Virus record (IMG/VR): IMGVR_UViG_3300030117_002594
Location: 1-53,482 of that record
Length of the DNA stretch: 53,482 nucleotides
Direction: 5' to 3' (one strand)
Source: a virus
Positions within the stretch are counted from its first letter, which is position 1. Each line of letters starts with the position of its first letter. The position numbers and the translations under genes were made by a program. Below the pieces are notes generated by a model. It searched no databases, was not told where the DNA came from, and saw nothing but the letters and a program-made list of their open reading frames with translations. Below, piece after piece: positions 10,201 to 18,559 of the stretch.

Positions 10201-13098
10201 GATTCAGATACTGTTGATAACCAAACATTAGTAAGTAGTGTAACAAATGTCGCTTTAATAGTAGATGCTAATAACAATGGAACAGGGCAATTTGAAGTAT
10301 TAAAAGCTGGTACAGATGCTACTGCTACTGAATTATTTAGAATAGAAAATGATGGTGATGCAGTATTTACAGGCAATATAACAGGAGCAACATGGAATGG
10401 CACAGCAATAGCAAGTGCTTATTTAGATGCAGACACTGCTCATCTTACTACAGACCAAACATTTACAGGTAGAAAAACATTTAATAAAACATTTCCACAA
10501 GTTTTATATACAGATGATAGTATGACTGATTATGTTTCAACAGGATTATCAGGCAATACTTTTTTTCATAAAGGGTCTGATGATGATATTGATTTTGGAT
10601 TTAGAAATGCAAGTAATGATGATATATTAATGATTAATTCAGGTCTTAAAGCAGTAAGTATTAATGATACAAGTGCAGGTAGTTTTAATTTTAAAATAGG
10701 TGGTAATGGTAGAATGAATATGCCTGTTCGTGGATTTGAATTTGAAAATGCACATGGATATTTTGCTTCAACAGGAGATTTGTTTTTACCTTTATTTATT
10801 AATGCTACACAAACAGATTTGTTAAGATTTCAAACACCACTAACATTTGAATATTATGATTATTCTGCAAGTGCTTATGTAGATGATATAAGTAATGTTG
10901 CTAATTTAAAACTTATGCTTGATGGTAGAAGAAGCACAACCTATCAAGTTTCTAATACAAAAAGAAAATTTAGATTTGTAATACAAAGGTCAACTTCTTG
11001 GCCTGATGACCAATTATTTTACTTAGAAAATACATGGAGTTCTATACTTACAGGAGGATTAACTTGGAGTACAGGTGCTGCAGGAGGAAATCCATTAACA
11101 CCTACAGTCCAAATAGAAAGATTAGATGGTAGTTTTGATGCAAGTGATGATAGTAATAATGATTGGACAACTAATAGTGGAATTACTACTGATTGGCATA
11201 CAACAGGTATTGTAACAGGCTTTGGCTTAATGATGTATTACTCAACAGGTTTACATAATACAGAAACTCATATAAGAGTTACTGTAACTATACCTGAATA
11301 TGCAGATACAAGTAAACTCTTTGCTATAAAAAATATTGGAATGATGTCTTCTTATTCAAGTCAAAATACTAATCAACAAGCATGGACACAAGATTTTAAT
11401 AGACATGCAACATCATATAATAATGTTAATGTAGCAGGCAACCTTGCTGTTGGCGATGTAACAAATGCTAGTTCTGAAGTTCATATCAAAAAAAATAGTG
11501 CTAATACAAGAGTAAGAATACAAACTGCTCATACTAATGGTGTAGCATATACAAGGCTTGAAAATGACGCTCAAATTTGGGATGTAAGAGTAGATGGTGG
11601 TAATTCAGATAAGTTTATTATAAGAGATGAAACTGCAAGTACAAATAGATTTTTAATGGATACATCAGGAAATGTAGTGTTAACAGCCGATTTATTTTTA
11701 TCTTCAGGAAATGCTTTACAATTAGCAGATTCAACTGACCATACAAAAATAGAAAGAAATAATATAGGTAGTTCAGGATTAAAATTTTTTACTAATTCAA
11801 CAGAACGAGTATCTATTATAGACAATGGAAATGTAGGCATAGGCACTTCAAGTCCATCTCAAGGATTACACGTTGTTGATACAGGTGGAATAGTTGCCGA
11901 ATTTGAATCTAGTGATAGTACAGTAGCAATGGTTCATATGGAAAATTCTGCAGGTGAAGATGGGTATGTAGGTGTAACAAATGATGGTTTAGTATTTTCA
12001 GGACAAAACTACAATTCCGATAATATGATTGTTGATACAAGTGGTAATGTAGGTATAGGTACTACAAGTCCTTCTGAAGCATTAGATGTAGCAGGAAATA
12101 TTAATCTTACAGGTAATATATTATTAGCAAGTGAGAAAAAAATACAATTTGATAGTTCAGATACTACAATATACACTAACTCTGAAGACCCTGAAGATTT
12201 ATATATAGAAGCAGATGAAGATATGTATATAAGACCTGATGATAATTTAGTTATAGCACATGGCACTACTAACTATGTTACATTTAAAGGTGATGAAAGA
12301 GAAGTAGATATAACAGGTGCTTTAACAGCGTCAGGAAATATTGAGTCTGGGGGAAGTATTACACAATCAGTTGCAGGAGATTCTACCATGAATATTGTTG
12401 CAACAGGCATTGGTGGTGATGGTATTAATAATGATGCTATGCTTAAAATAGCTAATCCTGATACTAATTGGTTTTTTAAAGTAGTAGGCACTAATACTGT
12501 AACGTCAGGATATTTTCAAATATTAGATAATACTACTGAATTATTAAAGATTGATAGACAAGATGATGGTGGAGATGTGCATGTTATAAAAGATTTATCT
12601 GTTGAAGGTGACAATGGTATAATAGCAGGAGCAGTAGTATGGGAATCTTTTCCATTTATTGCTAATCTTATATCTGCTGGAAGACATTATTATAGAGACG
12701 TTGATGACCCTGAAGATTTTAGGGTATGGGATGATTATGATACAGACCCAACAGGTTTTAGTTATTTAGATGTGCCTGGACAATATGTTGTGCCAGAAGA
12801 TTGTACGTTAAAAGCTATGAGAGCAGTAGTTACTAATTTTATTTCTACAACAAATGTAACATTAACTATATATCATGGGACACCTAATTTAGATACAACA
12901 AGTGATACTACATTAGCAGTAGCAGGAACTGCAACTACAATAACTATAGACACTTTTAGAGTAGCGTATGCTGGTAGTGCTACATATGATGTAGACTTAG
13001 ATGCAGGTGATATTGTTGTCCCAACAGTTAGTCATGCTAATGCTGGTGCAAGTCAAACTATAAGAGGTAACATAACATTAAAATTTGTTACTAGATAA
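7207..13098 (+). CDS. Giant fibre-like protein with GIGTxSPS repeats (1,963 aa)
   Basis: Longest gene in the window. The first ~100 residues are basic and helical (MYSKKRKSQKTGRS), fitting an attachment domain. The body is a Gly/Ser/Thr/Asn-rich beta shaft with repeated modules: at least four copies of [VL]G[IL]GTxSP followed by LDV/FHV-type strands, and two copies of an ASAYLD.DTAHLT...TF..RKTF module (near 10030 and 10410). Such GIGTTSPSEALDV modules are common in phage and bacterial adhesin shafts, sometimes ahead of an S74 peptidase; I see no clear S74 catalytic pair here. The last ~170 residues (from GAVVWESFPFIANL) form a non-repetitive beta domain, a plausible receptor-binding tip. The start overlaps the upstream gene by 8 bases. 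Confidence 0.7.
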   Translation: MYSKKRKSQKTGRSTGDKSVDRIVNDIYNEINKLNDSVKSSYKSNIDTRDGNPGDIRIVQDKSFDSDPRVDKREFFIEAKTEEGWVRQVMDKTEHSGISRQGTVPLSSLKIDAKRAIKQGELSFWKADTKPKFNLKNSFSQGIEVYINENVKIGKNAAKNLEVTGTLKLATPADGDASAENILVHDTGDGLVKKRSYAQILSDLGISASEIVDWTSDQGSTNIHASNMAAAQTDITSILNSSLVIGRDSGNQISFATDNVIIFKADDETELRLNATTLRPHVNDGLALGNTSYQFSDLHLASGGVINWDNGNTTLTHAAGKLTLNNTLEFGSLSDGSITITDFVDEDNMASNSAVKIPTQQSVKAYVDSEITGLVDSAPGALDTLNELAAALNDDASFSTTVTNSIATKVGLTGDETVAGHKKFSDDVLIAGAAADPATTDHVSLGVSSGALRIYTDSGYTTIGPQNSGWTHFYTDRTKYYFNKQIVVDDGLVASYDEDLVLRRTYNDTVYNQITIGDDTLDIKLDNTSRLSIDGDGQVDLSGDLMLRGEGGIFIENSATGNGGSIIQPAGGMYRTGSNTHTGAIKITVPRGTGNPTDMISFWVDVFDYGTNQAFSAYIAGYVYQDEGSNEWHNVSAQIFGNLEQNNYTVRFGHDTNNHCVLIGETTTSWNYMQVTVRNVQVGYTADIDDYKGDWTITFETSLPTIDETLSDNFTLAKGLKSSSSIAVTTGTSSGNNFTINSTGLVFEGDTNRLGLGTVSPASTFHVEEGDIRIDTASGGTQSLRFSETNTTKAQLQYKSGDEELNLTTANASGTSTKRITIKSEQDDTQVGIGTNSPSDLLEIQGAESETYQYPLVLRNPYNHASDIDFGVGIKFKFDDNSEVKWASIAYEADSAYGNSGDLKFYVDGNNNTAARMTLSHEGNLDVVGNITNANWTGDVIASAYLDSDTAHLTGSQTFSGTKTFSAGTIFGGDITLNADNKIKSDTAGSWNFIEFDDDSDTVDNQTLVSSVTNVALIVDANNNGTGQFEVLKAGTDATATELFRIENDGDAVFTGNITGATWNGTAIASAYLDADTAHLTTDQTFTGRKTFNKTFPQVLYTDDSMTDYVSTGLSGNTFFHKGSDDDIDFGFRNASNDDILMINSGLKAVSINDTSAGSFNFKIGGNGRMNMPVRGFEFENAHGYFASTGDLFLPLFINATQTDLLRFQTPLTFEYYDYSASAYVDDISNVANLKLMLDGRRSTTYQVSNTKRKFRFVIQRSTSWPDDQLFYLENTWSSILTGGLTWSTGAAGGNPLTPTVQIERLDGSFDASDDSNNDWTTNSGITTDWHTTGIVTGFGLMMYYSTGLHNTETHIRVTVTIPEYADTSKLFAIKNIGMMSSYSSQNTNQQAWTQDFNRHATSYNNVNVAGNLAVGDVTNASSEVHIKKNSANTRVRIQTAHTNGVAYTRLENDAQIWDVRVDGGNSDKFIIRDETASTNRFLMDTSGNVVLTADLFLSSGNALQLADSTDHTKIERNNIGSSGLKFFTNSTERVSIIDNGNVGIGTSSPSQGLHVVDTGGIVAEFESSDSTVAMVHMENSAGEDGYVGVTNDGLVFSGQNYNSDNMIVDTSGNVGIGTTSPSEALDVAGNINLTGNILLASEKKIQFDSSDTTIYTNSEDPEDLYIEADEDMYIRPDDNLVIAHGTTNYVTFKGDEREVDITGALTASGNIESGGSITQSVAGDSTMNIVATGIGGDGINNDAMLKIANPDTNWFFKVVGTNTVTSGYFQILDNTTELLKIDRQDDGGDVHVIKDLSVEGDNGIIAGAVVWESFPFIANLISAGRHYYRDVDDPEDFRVWDDYDTDPTGFSYLDVPGQYVVPEDCTLKAMRAVVTNFISTTNVTLTIYHGTPNLDTTSDTTLAVAGTATTITIDTFRVAYAGSATYDVDLDAGDIVVPTVSHANAGASQTIRGNITLKFVTR
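9463..12090 (+). repeat. Degenerate GIGTxSPS coding repeats in the fibre gene
   Basis: Related ~27-base units encoding GIGTxSPS occur near 9463 (LGTVSPA), 9697 (GTNSPSD), 11831 (GTSSPSQ) and 12049 (GTTSPSE). A further copy encoding GTNAPAT lies at about 51597 in the other fibre gene. The nucleotide similarity (e.g. GTAGGTATAGGTACTACAAG) could allow recombination between modules and between the two fibre genes. Confidence 0.6.
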
Positions 13099-13170
13099 AA
13101 GATTATGAAATTAAAAAATTATATATTAAATTACAAGAAGTTTTATTTAAAATTAAAGGAGGATAAGTAA

Positions 13171-13686
13171 ATGGCATTAACACCAGCACAATTAGGATTA
13201 TTAGCAGGTGGTTCTGTGCTTGAAAATCTTTACTCTCAGAGTCAATCAAATAAAAGATTAGAAGGTTTTGAAGATAGAATAAATGAATTAAGCACTAAAC
13301 TAGAAGATAGATATACATCTATGTTTAATATTGCTGATATGTTTGCTCCAGGAGGACAAGTATATAGACAAGGTATGCAAACTGCAGTAGACACTGCTTT
13401 TACAACAGCGCAAAAAGGTGGAGAAACTTTACAATCTAAAGGTGTTAATTTAACATCTTATGGATTAGGTGCTGCTACTGATATTGCAGAAGAAGGTTTT
13501 ACTAAATCTTTTATGGACAATCAAACAAACTTAGCGCAAGTAGGAACTAGTTATGGTCAATTAGCAAGCAATATGTTAGGAGACTATGTAGATTTACAAA
13601 GTGATTTTGCAAGTGCAGAGTTTATGTCAACAGATGTTAGCAGTCCTTTTTCAGATTTATTAGAAATAGGTATAGGTTCTTTATAA
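13171..13686 (+). CDS. Ala/Gly-rich small virion protein (171 aa)
   Basis: Strong ribosome binding site (AAAGGAGGATAAGTAA) before ATG. The product starts MALTPAQLGLLAGGSVLENLYSQ, a hydrophobic Gly-rich N-terminus, followed by a helical Gln/Ala-rich body. Proteins of this type and size directly upstream of giant ejection proteins resemble the small internal virion proteins of podoviruses (T7 gp14- or P22 gp7-like position). No sequence family is recognised, so the assignment rests on position and composition. Confidence 0.55.
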   Translation: MALTPAQLGLLAGGSVLENLYSQSQSNKRLEGFEDRINELSTKLEDRYTSMFNIADMFAPGGQVYRQGMQTAVDTAFTTAQKGGETLQSKGVNLTSYGLGAATDIAEEGFTKSFMDNQTNLAQVGTSYGQLASNMLGDYVDLQSDFASAEFMSTDVSSPFSDLLEIGIGSL

Positions 13687-13698
13687 TAGGAGATTTAA

Positions 13699-15381
13699 AT
13701 GGCAATTAATTTACAAGGCATATCAGGCACAATAGAACGTGAAAAGTCTGATGAAAATTTAAAGAAAAAACGTTTTTCAGATTCTATAAATAAATATTTT
13801 GAAGATGACAAAAATACTAACCTAGCTGTTATTGGTCAAGAAAAATCAGACCTTGTAAAAGTTATTAATGAATTAGACCATACAATGGATGCAGATGAGT
13901 ATACTCAAGTTGGAAATGCTCTTTCAGAATGGAGACAAAGTTCTTTAGAAAAAATAACAGACAAGAATGAGCAAACATTAATAAATGCTAGTTATGAATC
14001 TTTAAATACTTTAATAGAAGATAAACTAGACAATGCTACGGAGTATGAAACACAATATAAAGATTTATTAACTACACAAAAAAATATAAATGAATTAAAA
14101 GAAAACGCTGATATGGGTACTTTTAGTCAGATAGATAGTGTATTAACAAGTTATGGAGAAATATTAGATGGCATGTATAAGTTTATTGATAGGCAAGGTG
14201 AAGTTGCTCAGGAACATCAAACTAATATAAAAAATATAACTTCGTGGTTAGATTTAGGTAAAACTTTACAATCTACAGATAGTGATGCTGATATGCCAGG
14301 AATGCAAAGTAATGAAGATTATGGTAGTTTGTTTGATATGCATATGAATAGAGCGTTAAAATATTGGATTGGTGGTGATGAAGGGCTTGCTAAAAATAGT
14401 ATAATATTAGCAGACAATAGTATTTCTGGTGAAACAAGAATGCGAGCAAAAGTACTAGAAGAATTAAAAGAAGAAAAAAGAAATATGTTGTTAGGAGCTA
14501 CAGACCCAGGCACAGGTGGTGGCAGAAAAGGTGGATATATACAAAGTTCTAATTTTGACCAACAAAAATTAATTACTATACGTGAAGAAGTAGATAAAAA
14601 AGTTACAGCAGAAAATACGATAGGTGGACAGTATATTCCAAATCCTACTTTAAATACTAATGATATGGAACTAATTAACCTTTTATCAATAGGTGATGTT
14701 GAAGTAACAGGAGCAATTAAAGATGTTGAAGAAAGGCTAGATAAATTAACTTTAAGTGACCAAGGAAAAGCTTTACAACAAAGATTTGATACTATTGATA
14801 CTTTTTTTGGAAGTGGCGCTGGTTCAGGTTTAATTTCTGAAATTGATAGTAAATTAACAGAAGGTAATTTTAAACTTGTAAATGTTCAACCTGCTTCTAG
14901 TTCAGATAATTATTTTGAAAATGAACAAGTAAGAAATCAACTTAAGGAAGGTCTTTCTACAAATATAGAAAACATATTTAAATATTTAGATTCTGGACTA
15001 GGTGGATTTTTTGGTGGCTCATTTATTTCTTCTGACAGCACTCCTGATGAAATTGCACGTGGTTTAAGATTCGAAAATATGTATGGAATAGAATTTTTAG
15101 GTGATAATTATTATGACCCTAATGATGATATAAAAAAATTATTAGAAGGTGATTTAACAAAAGAAGATAAAGCTCTTCTTATGAATAATATTGTAGAAAT
15201 CTATTTAGGTGATAATAAAGAAATTGCAAAGAAAATGACTAAGAGTAACTTTGACGGAAATGAAGAAAAGGGTTATGAAATGTTTATATCCTTTTTAGAG
15301 GCATACAAAGCATTGCAGTCTATGGATTATTTAAAGGGGCAAAGCAGCCTTACTTCTGGTAGATTTGATACTAAAAAATAA
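13699..15381 (+). CDS. Putative internal virion/ejection protein (560 aa)
   Basis: Acidic, mostly alpha-helical protein with long coiled-coil-like stretches (residues ~15-190) and a Gly-rich centre (near GTGGGRKGG). It starts 12 bases after the upstream gene with GGAG before the ATG. It belongs to a tight run of genes (13171-26942) whose products are large, helical and lack known enzyme domains apart from the RNA-polymerase-like motif downstream, as expected for proteins carried inside the head and injected with the DNA. No family recognised. Confidence 0.5.
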   Translation: MAINLQGISGTIEREKSDENLKKKRFSDSINKYFEDDKNTNLAVIGQEKSDLVKVINELDHTMDADEYTQVGNALSEWRQSSLEKITDKNEQTLINASYESLNTLIEDKLDNATEYETQYKDLLTTQKNINELKENADMGTFSQIDSVLTSYGEILDGMYKFIDRQGEVAQEHQTNIKNITSWLDLGKTLQSTDSDADMPGMQSNEDYGSLFDMHMNRALKYWIGGDEGLAKNSIILADNSISGETRMRAKVLEELKEEKRNMLLGATDPGTGGGRKGGYIQSSNFDQQKLITIREEVDKKVTAENTIGGQYIPNPTLNTNDMELINLLSIGDVEVTGAIKDVEERLDKLTLSDQGKALQQRFDTIDTFFGSGAGSGLISEIDSKLTEGNFKLVNVQPASSSDNYFENEQVRNQLKEGLSTNIENIFKYLDSGLGGFFGGSFISSDSTPDEIARGLRFENMYGIEFLGDNYYDPNDDIKKLLEGDLTKEDKALLMNNIVEIYLGDNKEIAKKMTKSNFDGNEEKGYEMFISFLEAYKALQSMDYLKGQSSLTSGRFDTKK

Positions 15382-15391
15382 CAGAGATTAA

Positions 15392-18300
15392 ATGAAAAAA
15401 GATTTAAATAAAACTACTCATTATTTAACGAATGAAGAGTTAGCTAGAAATTTATTTTACCCAAAAGATAACAAAGAAAAGTTTCTTCCTTTAGTGTCAG
15501 AAGTAGATGCTAATGGTCAAATTAATTTTAGTGACCCTGCAGCAATTAAATCTTATGTAGATAGAGCTGTTGCAAGTGACTCTACTTTAAAAAATGTTTT
15601 AATAGATTATGCTCCTAAAGAAGATTTAACTCCTAGTTATTCAGATATGCTTGGCGCTAATATTGGCAATATAGGCAATATATTAAATGCTGCTAAAGTT
15701 ACTGCTCAAATTTATACAACTGAAAGTATAAAAGGAACTACCGCTGATGAACTTCCATATATATCTCAAGAAGAATATAAAAAAAGAAAAGCAGAAGGAG
15801 AAACTGTTTCAGATATATTTCCTCAATTAACTGAAGATTCTGCAAGAACATATACTGATTGGTTATTTTGGGCGCTTAAAAAACCTACTGATATAAAATT
15901 TGATGACCCTGATAGAATTTTACCTAATGCTACTGAAAGATTAAGAATGAGAGAACAATGGTATGATGAAGGTGGTGAAGTTGGTCCAGATGGTAAATGG
16001 TATAATATAGAAGAAAAAACACTTCCTAGTGGTAATAAGCAAACAATTAAAACTCCTTCTAATTTTAATAGATTTTGGACTCCATTAGAGTATAAAACTG
16101 AAGAACAGTATGAAAAAAGAAAAAATGAAAACCTAACTTGGAACAATGGTATATACAATGCAATAAGACAAAAATTTGCTTATGAATTTATGGATGGTAA
16201 AAATGATGCTGCTTTAGATGCATTGCTTTCAGATAGGCTTAATCAACATATAAACAATCCTAAATATGCAGAGTTGCAAGAATGGAGTAAATCTGTTGAA
16301 TGGAGTGAAGCTTTTGATGAAGGTCAATTAACTAAAAAAGTATTTAATGCTGTTACAGGAGCATTACCTAGTTATTTAATTCAAATGGGAACAGCAGTAG
16401 GTGTTGGTGCTGTTACTAAAAGTCCTTCAGCAGCTTTAACAACACAAGCTCTTATTGGTGCCAGTATGGATTCGTCAGATATGTTTATAGATGCTTATGA
16501 GTATTTGACTGAAAAAGGATTTAGTGATGTAGAGGCTAAGAATTTAGCAATGGCATATTTCGAAAACTATTTTGCAGCATCTATGGCTTTAGAAAGACTT
16601 CCTTTTATGTTTGCTTTTAGAAGAACAACAAAAGACCCTGCAACTAGAAGAAGTTTAATTAAGAAATTTTTTGGTGACAAATTTAAAAAGAATGTAGATG
16701 ACCTTGCTAATACAAAATTATATGGTGGACTTAATGTAGATGATTTTAGTAGAGTTGCAGGTGCTACATTTACACAGGGTGTTGCTGAGTCTGTTACTGA
16801 AATAGCACAATATACTACACAAATGGCTATGCAAACAGGTCAACCTATTAATCAGATGTATGGGTTTAATTTACCAATGGAATTTGAAACAGGTGGATAT
16901 AGGGAAGAACAAAAATTTGATGATTTAGCAGATATAAATACTTTATTAGATGCTGCTGTTGGCGGTTTTGGAATGGGTGCTATAACTGGTGCTGTTACTC
17001 CACAAACTAGAATTGAACAAATAAAACCTAAAGCTCCTCCTGGAAGTCAGGTAGGACAAGCTCCTGATAAACAAGCAACTCAAAAATCTGCAGAAATTAA
17101 AAAACCTGTTGATTTAGATGATAGAATAGAAATTGATACAAAACCAATTACAGAACAAGGTGCAGAGAGTGCCAGTCCGACTACTCGTAATATGTCAACA
17201 TATAATGAAGTAGAGTATCTTGAAGATGTAGTTAATATACAAATGGGAGCGCAGCCAGACTTGCTTGGTGAACAAAGAGCAAGTGAGATGATAGCGTCAG
17301 GAAGAACAGATAAGTTTGCTAATAAAGTAATAAGCCATCAAAAAAGAAAGTTTGAACAAGTTCCTTTACAAAAAGTTGTAGACCTTGTTAATGACTATGG
17401 TTTAAATATTATCGACAAAACTAATCTTGATAAAGATGTAAAAGATAGTTTAAAGTTAGAAGTATTAGAAGAAATAAAACGTAAGAAAGGTAGTAATCTT
17501 AGAAATAAAAAAGATATTACTAAAAGTGAAAAACAAAAATTAAATCGTATAGATAATCTAACGGTTGATAATCTTATAGACGCTGCTCAAAAAAATATAA
17601 GTGTAGATAAACTTGTTTCTGTTGGAGTTGATAAGGCTTTACAAACACAACAAGAGCAGGCTGTTGCAGATGTTACTCAAGCAGATGTTGACCCAATGCA
17701 ACAAATGAGCGATGAAGCAATAGATAAGGCAATACAAGAACAGTTAAATGTTCCTGCTGACCTTAAGAGACAAAGAGAAGAAAGTAAAAAGTCTACAGAT
17801 AAAACAACTGATGAAGCAATACAGTCTCAATTAAATATACCTGCTGGACTAAAAAGACAAAAAGCAGATACTATTGTAGACAAAGGTGTAGACAATGTAG
17901 ACAACATTAACATTAAAGCCAAAACAAGAAGAATCCAAGAGCAGCAATCTATATTAAGAACTTATGAAAACAAATTAAAACAAGCACCAGCTAATAAAAA
18001 ACCTGCAATACAAAAAGATATTGATGAAGTTAAAGCTAGGATTGAAACTTTAAATAATCAGTTACCTGATGAAGCTAAAGGTATATTATCAAAAGAAGAA
18101 ACTACTTTAGCAAACCAAGCACAATCAACTGCTAAAGAAGCTAATTTAATTGAATCTCCTAATTATTATATAGAGTCAGAAAAATCTATTGTATCTAAGT
18201 TGTCTAATCCTAAACTAAAAAAACTTATAAAAGAAAAAGAAAATAGTAACGAAAGTCTTGCTAAGAGTGATTTAAAAGCATTAAATAATGAAAAGGCTAG

Positions 18301-18547
18301 AAGAGAAGAAGCTAAAGATAAAAAGAAAGTTAAAGATGTAAAGGTAAAACCTAAAGAAGCAATTACTTTAGAAGAAGCAGATAATGAAATATTTGCACAG
18401 TTTTTACAAGATAATGATATAGATAATGTTAGAGATATTGGTGGTAAATCTAAAACAAAATCAGGTTTAACTAAAGAGCAACAACAAGATTTAGAAACTG
18501 AAATAGAACAAACAAAAGAAGAATTAAATAAAAAGAATTGTCAGTAA
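15392..18547 (+). CDS. Giant putative ejection protein with membrane-active segment (1,051 aa)
   Basis: The first half contains a hydrophobic, Ala/Gly-rich region (residues ~325-360, ALPSYLIQMGTAVGVGAV) and a second Gly-rich patch near 520, which could insert in a membrane. The C-terminal ~450 residues are extremely Lys/Glu/Gln-rich and predicted coiled coil, with an imperfect duplicated module (EAIDKAIQEQLNVPADLKRQ and EAIQSQLNIPAGLKRQ, about residues 772-832). This mix suits an injected internal virion protein that spans the periplasm. The start has only a weak AGAG upstream. No named family recognised. Confidence 0.5.
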   Translation: MKKDLNKTTHYLTNEELARNLFYPKDNKEKFLPLVSEVDANGQINFSDPAAIKSYVDRAVASDSTLKNVLIDYAPKEDLTPSYSDMLGANIGNIGNILNAAKVTAQIYTTESIKGTTADELPYISQEEYKKRKAEGETVSDIFPQLTEDSARTYTDWLFWALKKPTDIKFDDPDRILPNATERLRMREQWYDEGGEVGPDGKWYNIEEKTLPSGNKQTIKTPSNFNRFWTPLEYKTEEQYEKRKNENLTWNNGIYNAIRQKFAYEFMDGKNDAALDALLSDRLNQHINNPKYAELQEWSKSVEWSEAFDEGQLTKKVFNAVTGALPSYLIQMGTAVGVGAVTKSPSAALTTQALIGASMDSSDMFIDAYEYLTEKGFSDVEAKNLAMAYFENYFAASMALERLPFMFAFRRTTKDPATRRSLIKKFFGDKFKKNVDDLANTKLYGGLNVDDFSRVAGATFTQGVAESVTEIAQYTTQMAMQTGQPINQMYGFNLPMEFETGGYREEQKFDDLADINTLLDAAVGGFGMGAITGAVTPQTRIEQIKPKAPPGSQVGQAPDKQATQKSAEIKKPVDLDDRIEIDTKPITEQGAESASPTTRNMSTYNEVEYLEDVVNIQMGAQPDLLGEQRASEMIASGRTDKFANKVISHQKRKFEQVPLQKVVDLVNDYGLNIIDKTNLDKDVKDSLKLEVLEEIKRKKGSNLRNKKDITKSEKQKLNRIDNLTVDNLIDAAQKNISVDKLVSVGVDKALQTQQEQAVADVTQADVDPMQQMSDEAIDKAIQEQLNVPADLKRQREESKKSTDKTTDEAIQSQLNIPAGLKRQKADTIVDKGVDNVDNINIKAKTRRIQEQQSILRTYENKLKQAPANKKPAIQKDIDEVKARIETLNNQLPDEAKGILSKEETTLANQAQSTAKEANLIESPNYYIESEKSIVSKLSNPKLKKLIKEKENSNESLAKSDLKALNNEKARREEAKDKKKVKDVKVKPKEAITLEEADNEIFAQFLQDNDIDNVRDIGGKSKTKSGLTKEQQQDLETEIEQTKEELNKKNCQ

Positions 18548-18559
18548 AGGGAGAAGTTA

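Noticed and set aside
13105-13164. 19-codon frame MKLKNYILNYKKFYLKLKED between the fibre and the 171-aa gene
   Set aside because: No ribosome binding site of its own; composition is that of plain AT-rich spacer and it contains the next gene's AGGAGG.
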